From positions 1 through 35,308 of the forward strand of contig JAKFVC010000250.1 in NCBI GenBank assembly GCA_021732415.1: a stretch of DNA of 35,308 bases, given 5' to 3'. The stretch's first letter is position 1. Each line of letters opens with the position of its first letter. The position numbers were made by a program, and so were the translations under genes. Below the pieces are notes generated by a model that saw nothing but the letters and a program-made list of their open reading frames with translations, did no database searches and was not told the origin of the DNA. Shown here piece by piece: positions 9,015 through 16,804 of this stretch. The stretch comes from Planctomycetaceae bacterium (GTDB lineage Bacteria; Planctomycetota; Planctomycetia; Planctomycetales; Planctomycetaceae).

Positions 9015-9110
9015 GGGGTCGGGTGTTCAAACTTCAAAATTGGCCGCACATTAACCGGTGCTTCGAAGACCATGCGACCGGCCAATTTTGAAATTTGAAC
9101 GCCCGACCCC
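9015..9110. repeat. Family F inverted repeat, copy 1
   Basis: Arms of 31 bases (9015-9045 and 9080-9110) are complementary except at two positions. They carry GGGGTCGGG, TTCAAAATTGGCC and their complements. A second copy at 10358-10451 has the same two arm variants in swapped order. The pair brackets the gene at 9267-10235. Confidence 0.9.
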
Positions 9111-9266
9111 AAACTGACAGACCTCGCAGCGCGCTCCGTGATACAAATAGGGAACACCCGAATTGATGGAACACGTTGGCCTGCGCCTGGCAATCTCTTC
9201 AATCGCGTCTCACTCATCTCAAATTGTCACAGAACTGCTGACCGGAACGGCGCGTTCCCGAATCCC

Positions 9267-10235
9267 TTAAGCCTCGCCCTTGTAAGGCACAGCTAGATCT
9301 CTAGGAACCCGAGGAGGCAAAGGTACGTTGGGAATCGATTGGGGATCCAGCGCCGGTGTGACGGGCCCGGGAGGCGTAATCACGGTTCCACTACCAACTT
9401 GCAGTCGATCCAGCGACAGCGTGAATGTGATCTTGGTCGCTGAAACGCGGAACTCGGGGGCCGCTGGCTTTTCTGGTGCTGGTGCAGGTATAGTCGCGGG
9501 TATTGCCGGTTGCGGAGCATCGAAATCGATGCCGGGAGTCGGCGCCGGAACTTTCGCTTCCGTTGGAATCGCCACGGCGGGCGGAGCAACCGTGGGAATC
9601 ACCTGCGTGGTTGCGATCCCAGCCTTCGTGACGACCGCGGGGCGCTCGGCAGTTCCTTCGAGGACTAATTCGCCATCGCTAATGGAGAGCTTGGTGCCAC
9701 TCGCCGTGAACTGTGCGCTATGGATTTCGATGGCCCCTGTGCAATGGATTTCATTATGTAGACGAAAATCTTTTCCATTTCCCGGGGCCGGCGGCGGTTT
9801 GATTTGGAATTCCTGGGCGATGATCAGAATCGCATTGTTGGCGAACACGGACGTTTCCAACGGCCCGTGTACCGGGGTGGTGGACGCGACCACTTGAATC
9901 TGATGATCGGGAGTCAGGGTCAACATCACTCGCGGAATGTCCACATTGGGAGCACCGGAGCTTTGCACAGGAGCCTGAAAAGCCGGCGCATCCTCATCCA
10001 AGATATAGGCCCTTGGACTGGAATGCCTGACGGAACCGCCTTGTGGCGCGACAGGAGTCGGCGGCCTACGGATCGCCGTCCTCGTAGCCGGAGAGGGATC
10101 TGATGAAAATGTCGGCACGCGGGGCGAATCGTCTGCAAGCGCCCGCACTTCCTGTCGAGACGACACAGAAAACAGCATCCCGACCGCGATGATTCCCGCA
10201 CAGAACAACGTCACGCACGTTCCCAATTGTCGCAT
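9267..10235 (-). CDS. Pro-rich secreted protein of unknown function
   Basis: A 322-aa exported protein. I chose the ATG at 10235 because GGAGG lies 8 bases before it and the frame then begins directly with a signal peptide (MRQLGTCVTLFC...FSVSS); an upstream in-frame ATG would add 19 unlikely residues. Residues about 45-90 are a Pro/Ser/Arg linker. Residues about 95-200 are beta-strand rich, with IEIHSAQFTASGTKLSISDG and ELVLEGTAE, faintly like the repetitive beta fold of OstA/LptA-type proteins. A second Pro/Ala-rich linker (about 205-255) leads to a short beta segment with FRVSATKITFTLSLDRLQ and a Pro-rich tail. The gene stands alone between two copies of one palindrome family. No named family is recognised. 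Confidence 0.75.
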   Translation of the reverse strand: MRQLGTCVTLFCAGIIAVGMLFSVSSRQEVRALADDSPRVPTFSSDPSPATRTAIRRPPTPVAPQGGSVRHSSPRAYILDEDAPAFQAPVQSSGAPNVDIPRVMLTLTPDHQIQVVASTTPVHGPLETSVFANNAILIIAQEFQIKPPPAPGNGKDFRLHNEIHCTGAIEIHSAQFTASGTKLSISDGELVLEGTAERPAVVTKAGIATTQVIPTVAPPAVAIPTEAKVPAPTPGIDFDAPQPAIPATIPAPAPEKPAAPEFRVSATKITFTLSLDRLQVGSGTVITPPGPVTPALDPQSIPNVPLPPRVPRDLAVPYKGEA

Positions 10236-10357
10236 CTGGCCATCCTCCTGACAAACACTTGAAGTGATCCGATCCATCACACAACTGAGCAACTAGAGTA
10301 TACCCGAACACTGCACCAGACAGGTAGGGAAAATCCGAGATCGGGCGCTGGCAGTTT

Positions 10358-10451
10358 GGGGTCGGGCGTTCAAATTTCAAAATTGGCCTGCAGCCCCAAT
10401 GTGGTGGACGATCTATCGCACGCCAATTTTGAAGTTTGAACACCCGACCCC
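10358..10451. repeat. Family F inverted repeat, copy 2
   Basis: Arms 10358-10388 and 10421-10451 pair with three mismatches. The left arm equals the reverse complement of the right arm of copy 1, and the right arm likewise matches copy 1's left arm except at its terminal base, so the element is the same unit in opposite orientation. The loops differ in sequence. Confidence 0.9.
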
Positions 10452-10546
10452 TCGTTCAATGGTTCCTTGAGAAATCTCTGTGTAGAATCAACGCTTGATT
10501 ATGGATTGGCTTTCCGAGCTGTCATCCCAGTGAATGAGGTACTCCT

Positions 10547-11860
10547 GTGCGTTCGATGATCTGTGCGTTGATTCTGTGGGGGATGTGTTCTTTCGCCGTG
10601 GCTGAAGACGAAAACTGGAACCAGTTTCGCGGGCCTCGCGGTGACGGGACGTCCAAGGCCACCAAGCTGCCGGTGAAATTTGGCGAAGGGTCGCCCGAGA
10701 TCGTCTGGAAGACGCCGCTGCCCGGTCGGGCCTGGTCGTCGCCCGTGGTCTGGGGCAAGCAAATCTGGGTCACCAACAGTCCCGAAGTCCACAATCTGGC
10801 CGAGGGGCAAGCCAAGCTGGATCAGCCGCTCAAGCTGTCCGCCGTCTGCATCGATCTGGATAGTGGCAAGGTCGTCCATGACGTCGTCCTGTTCGAAGTC
10901 GACAAGCCGCAATTCACGCACGGCACCAATAGCTATGGTTCGCCGACCTCGTACATTGAAGAGGGCCGGGTCTACGTCCACTTCGGGGCTTACGGTACGG
11001 CGTGTCTCGATACGAAGACGGGCAAAAAACTCTGGGAACGCACCGACCTCCCCTGCAACCATTTCCGCGGACCGGGTTCCTCGGTCGCCGTCTATGGGGA
11101 CCTGCTGTATCTGACGATGGACGGCTACGACGTGCAGTACCTCGTCGCCTTGAACAAACTCACCGGTGAGACCGTCTGGAAGAAGGACCGCAATGTCGAT
11201 TTCGGCACGACCGACGGCGACGCGAAGAAAGCCTATTCGACTCCTCTCCTGATCAAGGTCGACGGCCGCGAGATGCTGGTCAGTCCGTTTGCATCGGCCA
11301 CGATCGCCTACAACCCGAAGACGGGCGACCCGCTGTGGACGGTCCGGCATGGTGGAATGAATGCCGCCGGTCGGCCGTTGTTTGGCAACGGGCTGGTCTA
11401 TATCAGTTCGGCCGACGGCCCCAGTCCGCTGGTCGCCGTCTCGCCGATTGGCAAGGGAGACATCTCGGACAAGATCGCCTGGAAGTCCAACAAAGCGATC
11501 CCCAAGCGGCCCTCGCAAATCCTGGCAGGCGACCTGATCTTCATGATCAACGACGGCGGCGTGGCCTCGTGCCTGGATGCGAAGACCGGCGAAGTCATCT
11601 GGTCGAAGCGGCTCCCCGGCGAGTACTGGGCCTCGCCGTTGCTGGCCAATGGACTGATTTATTGCTGCTCGCAGAAGGGCGAAATCCAGGTCTTCAAAGC
11701 GGCCCGCGAACTGGAAGTTGTCGCCGAGAACAAACTGGACGACGGCTTTATCGCCTCCCCCGCGGTCGCCGGAGAGTCGCTCATTCTGCGCTCAAAAACG
11801 CACCTCTATCGCATCGAGGATCCCGCCGTACGAGCCAACGCCACGGCCGCCACGAAGTAG
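10547..11860 (+). CDS. PQQ-like beta-propeller protein, secreted
   Basis: A 437-aa protein with a GTG start; GAGGT lies 6 bases upstream, whereas the next in-frame ATG (10556) would be too far. Residues 1-19 are a signal peptide ending FAVA. The mature protein opens with NWNQFRGPRGDGTS, a hallmark of planctomycete PQQ-like repeat proteins. Repeated blades follow, each with an alternating strand pattern and a W at the blade end (for example SPVVWGKQIWVT, LDTKTGKKLWE, LDAKTGEVIWSK). The family includes BamB-like scaffolds and quinoprotein dehydrogenases; no quinone-binding active-site set could be confirmed, so a structural or binding role is as likely as catalysis. Family A palindrome begins 11 bases past the stop codon. 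Confidence 0.9.
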   Translation: MRSMICALILWGMCSFAVAEDENWNQFRGPRGDGTSKATKLPVKFGEGSPEIVWKTPLPGRAWSSPVVWGKQIWVTNSPEVHNLAEGQAKLDQPLKLSAVCIDLDSGKVVHDVVLFEVDKPQFTHGTNSYGSPTSYIEEGRVYVHFGAYGTACLDTKTGKKLWERTDLPCNHFRGPGSSVAVYGDLLYLTMDGYDVQYLVALNKLTGETVWKKDRNVDFGTTDGDAKKAYSTPLLIKVDGREMLVSPFASATIAYNPKTGDPLWTVRHGGMNAAGRPLFGNGLVYISSADGPSPLVAVSPIGKGDISDKIAWKSNKAIPKRPSQILAGDLIFMINDGGVASCLDAKTGEVIWSKRLPGEYWASPLLANGLIYCCSQKGEIQVFKAARELEVVAENKLDDGFIASPAVAGESLILRSKTHLYRIEDPAVRANATAATK

Positions 11861-11870
11861 AAGTAGTAGG

Positions 11871-11946
11871 ATGGCCGCCTCGGCCGTCTGCCTTGGGGAG
11901 ACTTTGGAGATTGCACCGCGAAGAAGACGACGGCCGAGGCGGCCAT
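11871..11946. repeat. Family A palindrome, copy 1
   Basis: ATGGCCGCCTCGGCCGTC (11871-11888) pairs perfectly with GACGGCCGAGGCGGCCAT (11929-11946), closing a 40-base loop. The element starts 11 bases after the stop of the PQQ-like gene, so it could also serve as its 3' end. A related loop and right arm occur at 12418-12503. Confidence 0.92.
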
Positions 11947-11978
11947 GCCACACTTCGAACTCGCGACTTCTTTGAACT

Positions 11979-12118
11979 CTTCGAATACCCGGGTGCGCCC
12001 GTGGCCGACGCTGCTAGCGTCGGCGGACACAGACGCTGGCAGCGTCTGCCACGGGGGCCGAATTTGGATTGTTACGGCGCGACTTCTTTGAACTCTTCGA
12101 CTTCTTTGACTTCTTTGA
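11979..12118. repeat. 140-bp direct repeat, first copy (contains palindrome B, 12000-12060)
   Basis: These 140 bases recur at 12271-12410 with only two differences that I can see (12061 A against 12353 G, and 12078 C against 12370 T). The unit holds family B palindrome copy 2 (12000-12060) with its two hairpins and a following 9-bp tandem tract. The spacing between copies is 292 bases. Confidence 0.92.
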
Positions 12119-12138
12119 CTTCTTCACCCACCAGAAAT

Positions 12139-12220
12139 CAGGTGAGCCGGGTGCCGTGAGGCCCCGGACCGGTAGCGGCGCCCCAATCGGTCCGGGGCCT
12201 TACGGCACCCGGCTCGCCTG
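12139..12220. repeat. Family C palindrome, complete copy
   Basis: Arms of 33 bases (12139-12171 and 12188-12220) pair with two G-T type differences around a short loop. The arms carry GAGCCGGGTGCCGT and GGCCCCGGACCG. A single, cut-off arm of this family is at 23061-23093. Confidence 0.92.
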
Positions 12221-12270
12221 GGCCATATTTTTCTGCGCGACTTCTTTGAACTCTTTGATTTCTTTGAATT

Positions 12271-12410
12271 CTTCGAATACCCGGGTGCGCCCGTGGCCGA
12301 CGCTGCTAGCGTCGGCGGACACAGACGCTGGCAGCGTCTGCCACGGGGGCCGGATTTGGATTGTTACGGTGCGACTTCTTTGAACTCTTCGACTTCTTTG
12401 ACTTCTTTGA
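12271..12410. repeat. 140-bp direct repeat, second copy (contains palindrome B, 12292-12352)
   Basis: Near-identical to 11979-12118. It contains family B palindrome copy 3 (12292-12352), with GACGCTGCTAGCGTC and AGACGCTGGCAGCGTCT hairpins inside a CGTGG/CCACG outer stem, followed by a 9-bp tandem tract. Confidence 0.92.
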
Positions 12411-12417
12411 ACTGTTT

Positions 12418-12503
12418 GAAGGACGGTTGCCCCGACCTTCTGCCTTCGGGGGACTTTGGAGATCGCACGACGAAGAAGGCGACGGCCGGGGCGGCCATCC
12501 TAC
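12418..12503. repeat. Family A palindrome, copy 2, degraded left arm
   Basis: The right arm GACGGCCGGGGCGGCCATCC (from 12481) and the loop match copy 1 closely (TCTGCCTT, GACTTTGGAGAT, GAAGAAG). The left arm (12418-12440) differs from the expected complement at several positions, so pairing is partial. Its right flank (CACTTCCAACTCGCGGCTTC) also matches the flank of copy 1. Confidence 0.85.
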
Positions 12504-12548
12504 ACTTCCAACTCGCGGCTTCTTTGACTTCTTCGACTTCTTTGTTCT

Positions 12549-12930
12549 GGTGTTCACCGGATCGAGCCCCGGCGAAGTTCTGCTGCATAGCCCAAGGGTT
12601 GCCGCAAGCAATGGCCACACCGGGGGCGCCTCGGTGAACCGGGTGGTGAATGTCCCGGACCGTGTGCTACCGCTGTCACTGAAATCATCGAGGGTGTCAC
12701 GGCACCCGACTCGTCAGCTCCATTTCCGGATCCCTGTCGCCTGGCAATCCATGCCAGCTTGCTATAGTAATGATAGTTTAATATCTGGGCAGTGGCAATA
12801 TCGAAGTGCAGCAAGGTTATAGCAGTGACGCGGATCGGAGGCGAATTGCCGGGGTCCTCTTTCGTCGGCCGGACCGAAACTCGATACTGTGACCAAAATC
12901 GATTCCATCGACTCTCACAGGAGTGCTGCC
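12549..12930. other. Gap upstream of the TIM-barrel gene, no gene
   Basis: About 380 bases without a supported gene. Apart from the ribosome-binding site CAGGAG at 12918-12923 and a possible weak promoter in the A/T-rich part near 12760-12785, nothing specific is seen. Confidence 0.4.
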
Positions 12931-13899
12931 ATGCGACGTCGAGATTTTCTGCAGACTGGAGGCGTCGCCACTGCGGCCGCCTGCCTGATGAATCCCCGGG
13001 TCGCGGAGTTGGCTGCCGCGGAGCAGCCAGCTCCCGCTCCCAAACCCGCCGTGCCCGTTGGCGAGCGGATTTGTCTCTTCACCGATCATCTGGATGATCA
13101 CGGCTTCAGTTACGTCGAGCTGGCGAAGATGATCAGTCCGCTCAAGATCGCCGGTCCCGATCTGACTGTCCGCGGGGGCGGGGTGATTGCTCCCGACCGC
13201 GTGGCCGAGGAACTCCCCAAAGCGGCGGCGGCGTTCAAAGACCAGGGGCTCTCGATCCCGATGCTCAGCACGAACCTGACCTCGGCGGCTGATCCGACGG
13301 CCCGACCGCTGCTGTCGACGATGGGGAAATTGGGCATCGGTTATTACAAGCTGGGGTATTATCACTACCACGATATTACCCACTGGGAATCCGAACTCGT
13401 CGCACGGCGGAAGGACGTCGCGGGCTTGCTGGAACTGGGAAAACCGTTCCACGTCCACGCCGGCCTCCATAATCATTCGGGAGCCGGAATTGGTGGAGCA
13501 TTATGGGACGCGTGGGAGATGCTGGGCCCGCTCGATCCGAATGGCGTCGGCTTTTACTACGACCCGGGGCACGGCACGATCGAAGGGAGCAAGCACGCCT
13601 GGAAGTTGAACCTGCTGCGGATTGCCCCACGGCTCACGATGGTCGCACTCAAGGACTTCGTCTGGGAAAAAACCTCCGGCGGCTGGCAGACACGCTGGTG
13701 CCCCCTCGGCCAGGGCCAGGTGAACTGGCCTGAGTTCTTCAAGCTGCTCGCCGGGATTCCGTTCGCGGGCCCCATGTCGGTACACATCGAATACGATCCG
13801 GGCGGTGCGACACGGGTTGAACGCATCGACAACAGCCTGGCCGCCGCTCAACGCGACATCGCCTTCGTGCGGCAGCATCTCGCCGCGGCGATGCGGTGA
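12931..13899 (+). CDS. Tat-exported sugar isomerase/epimerase-like TIM barrel
   Basis: A 322-aa protein. I chose the ATG at 12931 because CAGGAG lies 7 bases upstream and the protein then begins MRRRDFLQTGG, a twin-arginine (Tat) signal with a hydrophobic Ala-rich core to about residue 35; an upstream GTG is in frame but buries that signal. The rest fits the xylose-isomerase-like/AP-endonuclease-2 TIM-barrel superfamily. Candidate metal-site segments are FHVHAGLHNHSG, VGFYYDPGHG, VALKDFVW and SVHIEYDPG, which supply the His, Asp and Glu side chains usual in this fold. Such proteins isomerise or epimerise sugars or inositols; the substrate is unknown. Tat export suggests it folds with metal in the cytoplasm and works in the periplasm. 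Confidence 0.88.
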   Translation: MRRRDFLQTGGVATAAACLMNPRVAELAAAEQPAPAPKPAVPVGERICLFTDHLDDHGFSYVELAKMISPLKIAGPDLTVRGGGVIAPDRVAEELPKAAAAFKDQGLSIPMLSTNLTSAADPTARPLLSTMGKLGIGYYKLGYYHYHDITHWESELVARRKDVAGLLELGKPFHVHAGLHNHSGAGIGGALWDAWEMLGPLDPNGVGFYYDPGHGTIEGSKHAWKLNLLRIAPRLTMVALKDFVWEKTSGGWQTRWCPLGQGQVNWPEFFKLLAGIPFAGPMSVHIEYDPGGATRVERIDNSLAAAQRDIAFVRQHLAAAMR

Positions 13900-13985
13900 T
13901 TTGCCCTTGAGTAACCGCATCGTTGATCGCTATGTTGCGGGCTGTTCACTCGTCGGACAATTCCGTGGAGGATATTTCGACTTTG

Positions 13986-14118
13986 TGGGAGGGCGAGGCT
14001 CCCGCCGAGCCTAACACGAGCTTTAGCTCGGCGTCCGCCGGAGGCATTTTAACCACCCGGCCTCCGGCGGACGCCGACCTGCGGTCGTCTTAGGCTCGGC
14101 GGGAGCCTCGCCCTCCCA
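13986..14118. repeat. Family D nested palindrome, copy 1
   Basis: The outer arms, TGGGAGGGCGAGGCTCCCGC onward (13986-14012) and its complement (14092-14118), are 27 bases. An inner stem TCGGCGTCCGCCGGAGG (14028-14044) pairs with 14061-14077. It lies 40 bases before the start of the 17-residue-repeat gene. Copies 2 and 3 are at 23140-23267 and 23815-23943. Confidence 0.93.
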
Positions 14119-14157
14119 TGGCATCGAATCACGAATCGAATTGAAGGAGTACGACTG

Positions 14158-15336
14158 ATGAAGGCTTACCAGATGGTGATCCTGACCGTGGTTTTCTTGA
14201 GTGTCACCATGACGCTGCAGGCGCAGGAAGCGGATATTCGCCCCGAACCCGGCGGGAAGCGACTGCTGTTCGTCGACGGTGACGACATTCGCAATGAACC
14301 GGGTGGAAAACGCAAGCTGTTTATCGATGGCAACGAACTGCGCACCGAGCCCGGCGGCAAGGTGCTGTTATACGTCGACGGTGACACGATACGCCCGAAG
14401 TTTGGCGGCATTCGCCTGGCCGTAATCGACGATGACAGCATTCGCCGCAACCCCACCAGCAAGCGCCTGCTGTTTATTGATGGGGACGATATCCGCCCCG
14501 AACCGGGTGGCAAGCGACTCTACTTCATCGACGGCAAGGTCACTCGACAGCAGTTGGTTGCTGTGTTGTACCTGCTGAAGCCGGAGCTGTTTAAGCTGAC
14601 TCCGAAGGAAGAAGAGGCGATCAAGGCCGCCATGAAAGAAGCCGAAGCCGAGAGCGATGCGGCGATGGCGAGCGTGCTGCTGGGCAAATTCGACGTCCTG
14701 AATTCCAGCAACAGCGACTGGGGTGGCGGGGTGGTCTCGACGGTCCGGGGCAAGGACGGTTTTCACTACCTCGATCTGAAATTGAAGAAAGCGAACCTGT
14801 CGGGGATCGGGATGAAAAAGCCCGGCAACGGACAGGATGAGCTGTGGATCGCGTTCGCTCCCGAAGGAGCCGTGGCCCTGGCGGTGTATGACATCGACGG
14901 CGGCAAACTCACTGGGAAGTGGATCCCGATGAACGCCGCCAAAGATGGAAAAGAAGTGCTGGGCCATGAAACGCTCGAGGGTCCCGCCAGCCTGACCGGG
15001 ACATTCAAAATCGTCTCGGCGAAAGCTCCTAACAACGGGGCTGAATATTCCGGTACCGCGACCCTCGCCCCTTACAAGCCAGCTGACGGGAACAGCTCAG
15101 ACTTGTTCGATTTGTACTCGGTGACCTGGACCTTCGGCACCGTCAAGATTCCCGGCGTCGCCGCCAAGGTGAAGACCGCCAACGGCAAGTCAGTCCTGAT
15201 TGCGGCCTCGGGCACTAAAGGAGACTTCGCCGTGGGACACGTTACCTGTGAGAGTGCGACGCTGTCGAAAGGGATTGATTTCCTCACCAACAAAGGTGCG
15301 GCCGGGTATATTGTCTGGACGAAACAGAATGAATAG
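14158..15336 (+). CDS. Secreted protein with six 17-residue repeats
   Basis: A 392-aa protein with GAAGGAG 8 bases before the ATG. Residues 1-23 form a signal peptide. Residues 26-127 are six back-to-back repeats of exactly 17 residues with the form DIRPEPGGKRLLFVDGD; the most constant parts are I/L-R at positions 2-3, GGK at 7-9 and the hydrophobic run followed by D-G near the end. Copies 4 and 5 are the most diverged. A helical stretch follows (about 128-165, with LTPKEEEAIKAAMKEAEAE), then a strand-rich C-terminal domain (about 175-392). The repeat pattern suggests a short beta-hairpin solenoid or propeller-like unit; the acidic DGD turns could bind calcium, which is inference. No named family is recognised. 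Confidence 0.85.
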   Translation: MKAYQMVILTVVFLSVTMTLQAQEADIRPEPGGKRLLFVDGDDIRNEPGGKRKLFIDGNELRTEPGGKVLLYVDGDTIRPKFGGIRLAVIDDDSIRRNPTSKRLLFIDGDDIRPEPGGKRLYFIDGKVTRQQLVAVLYLLKPELFKLTPKEEEAIKAAMKEAEAESDAAMASVLLGKFDVLNSSNSDWGGGVVSTVRGKDGFHYLDLKLKKANLSGIGMKKPGNGQDELWIAFAPEGAVALAVYDIDGGKLTGKWIPMNAAKDGKEVLGHETLEGPASLTGTFKIVSAKAPNNGAEYSGTATLAPYKPADGNSSDLFDLYSVTWTFGTVKIPGVAAKVKTANGKSVLIAASGTKGDFAVGHVTCESATLSKGIDFLTNKGAAGYIVWTKQNE

Positions 15337-15473
15337 CCTGTACGCCGTAAGTGAAGCCGAGTGTGACCTATCCGACTCACCTTCCTGTCAGCCCGGTTCG
15401 GCAAACGACCACAACATTGGGTTAAAACGCAATAACCAGCAGCAGTGATTCCCCTCGTGTGATGGAGTGACCG

Positions 15474-16013
15474 ATGTCGAAGTCGCTATGCTTGGCTGTT
15501 CTAGTATTTGGATCAGTGTTGGGCGCGGCGGAGTTATCCGAGAAATTCGCTAAGAAGATAAACTCCGCTGAAGAAACGTACAAAGCTGCGGTGCAGAAAG
15601 CCGATAACACAAGATTCTACGCGGTCCAGAAGGCCAACCAGGATCTAACAAAAGTTCTCAAAGCGGCGCTCATGGATGCAACGAAAGCGGGTGACTTTGA
15701 CGCTGCCACCGAAATAAAATCGAGGCTGACTGCTACTCCGCTAAGAGAAGACATGCTTGCGAAGACATGGCAGGGACCGCCGGGATGGGGGCGATTTACT
15801 TTTGATTCTGACGGGGCCGTAACGCAAGACTCAAAAAAGCATACAAATGGCAAATGGTTTGTTGTTGATGATGACAGTGCGCTTATGACCATATATCACG
15901 AGGGTCAGTTCCAAGTGCTCCGCTTCGTCTTCAACAAGGATAGAACAAAGGTCACAGTATACTTCATTGGAGTTCAGCGGGAGGCGGCGTGGGAGGGTAA
16001 GAATATCCCCTGA
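15474..16013 (+). CDS. Small secreted helical plus beta protein
   Basis: A 179-aa protein with GGAG 6 bases before the ATG. Residues 1-18 are a signal peptide (MSKSLCLAVLVFGSVLGAAE). Residues about 20-85 are a long amphipathic, Lys/Ala/Glu-rich helix (KINSAEETYKAAVQKADNT), likely a coiled coil. Residues about 95-175 are a small beta domain starting WQGPPGWGRFTFDSDG. This arrangement is frequent in exported planctomycete proteins. Its coding sequence looks more A/T-rich than neighbouring genes, which could point to a different origin, but I did not compute codon use. Function unknown. Confidence 0.75.
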   Translation: MSKSLCLAVLVFGSVLGAAELSEKFAKKINSAEETYKAAVQKADNTRFYAVQKANQDLTKVLKAALMDATKAGDFDAATEIKSRLTATPLREDMLAKTWQGPPGWGRFTFDSDGAVTQDSKKHTNGKWFVVDDDSALMTIYHEGQFQVLRFVFNKDRTKVTVYFIGVQREAAWEGKNIP

Positions 16014-16101
16014 TCACGCGGGATCGCACTGATTCTAGAAGCGGTGCCCTCTGGCGACTTTTGCCGTTGTAGTGCCGACTGGAACTGACAAGGAATGTAA
16101 G

Positions 16102-16296
16102 ATGTTCAACAACGGAAATGTTCGATCGAGGGGTCGTGCCGACGTTTGGCGGCGGCTGTTCTTCTCGATCCCGGTTTGTGTCTCGCTGGTCAGCGGATGT
16201 GCCGCCGCCCGGGGACGCTCAGACAGCAGCGACACGGACAAGCAGAAGCAGCCTGCAGACGAGAAGCCGCAAGACAATTTTTTCTCGGGTGGTTGA
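16102..16296 (+). CDS. Small lipoprotein
   Basis: A 64-aa protein. The ATG at 16102 has AAGGA 7 bases upstream; a GTG 30 bases earlier is in frame but unsupported. After an Arg-rich start, residues about 18-33 are hydrophobic and end in the lipobox LVSGC, so the mature protein would begin with a lipid-linked Cys at about residue 33. The remaining 31 residues are polar and disordered (SDSSDTDKQKQPADEK) and end FFSGG. No further domain is present; function unknown. Confidence 0.65.
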   Translation: MFNNGNVRSRGRADVWRRLFFSIPVCVSLVSGCAAARGRSDSSDTDKQKQPADEKPQDNFFSGG

Positions 16297-16304
16297 TAGA
16301 GCAA

Positions 16305-16330
16305 CGGCAGCCTGACCTACCTGGCTGCCG
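16305..16330. terminator. Possible weak terminator hairpin
   Basis: CGGCAGCC (16305-16312) pairs with GGCTGCCG (16323-16330) around a 10-base loop, 8 bases past the small lipoprotein stop. No T-run follows, so this is only a candidate. Confidence 0.4.
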
Positions 16331-16393
16331 CGCTATAAAGCGCCTGGTCTGTGTGTTCTCCCCGACCACTTAAGAATTTCGAGAGATCCTCCG

Positions 16394-16753
16394 ATGCCGT
16401 TCATCGATATCATGCAGTTTCCACCGATTGAGGCCGTTCCCGGGTGTCGCATGCGGACTCCGTACGGCGAGCATTTGATGCTGTCCTACCTGGAGATGGA
16501 TGAGGGGGCGGTCGTGCCCTTGCACTCGCACCCGCACGAGCAGGGGGGCATGTTGATCAAGGGACGTCTAGAGTTGACCATTGGCGACGAAACACGGGTG
16601 TGCGAAGCGGGCGCCATGTTCCTGATTCCGCCGAACACCCCCCATCAGGCGGTCGCGGTCGGAGGTCCATGCCTGGTCCTGGATGTGTTCAGCCCGGTCC
16701 GGGAGGACTACGCGAAACTGTTCAACAAATACATCCCCGTCGCCCCGAAATAG
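16394..16753 (+). CDS. Cupin-domain protein
   Basis: A 119-aa single-domain cupin. The first cupin motif is visible as VPLHSHPHEQGGMLIKG (about residues 41-57), with three His and a Glu that can hold a metal ion, and the second as GAMFLIPPNTPHQAV, with the fourth His. There is no signal peptide, so it is cytoplasmic. Small cupins of this kind bind or convert small organic acids or sugars, and some serve as sensors; the ligand is not predictable here. It lies downstream of the small lipoprotein on the same strand but with its own weak ribosome site. Confidence 0.9.
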   Translation: MPFIDIMQFPPIEAVPGCRMRTPYGEHLMLSYLEMDEGAVVPLHSHPHEQGGMLIKGRLELTIGDETRVCEAGAMFLIPPNTPHQAVAVGGPCLVLDVFSPVREDYAKLFNKYIPVAPK

Positions 16754-16804
16754 TTGAGCGTGCTGCGACCCAACCGGGCCGTGGCGGCTCGTTAAGCGAA
16801 GGAA

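Larger units (their letters stand above)
11966..12548. repeat. 9-bp tandem tracts between palindromes
   Basis: Five tracts built on the 9-bp unit GACTTCTTT (with variants GAACTCTTC and GATTTCTTT) lie at about 11966-11984, 12081-12126, 12239-12277, 12373-12422 and 12518-12547. They separate the A, B, C, B and A palindromes. Because the period is a multiple of three, all frames stay open and give meaningless DFFELF-type or KKSKKS-type peptides; I do not regard these as genes. Confidence 0.9.

Noticed and set aside
10499-11518. Reverse-strand frame of 339 codons
   Set aside because: It is the complement of the PQQ-like gene and has no family resemblance.
11979-12410. CRISPR-like repetition
   Set aside because: Only two long direct repeats, each containing a palindrome, and no series of equal-length unique spacers or cas genes.
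11335-12822. Forward frames giving DFFELFDFF-type peptides
   Set aside because: They arise from the 9-bp tandem tract, whose period keeps all frames open, and run through palindromes; there is no start signal or conserved domain.
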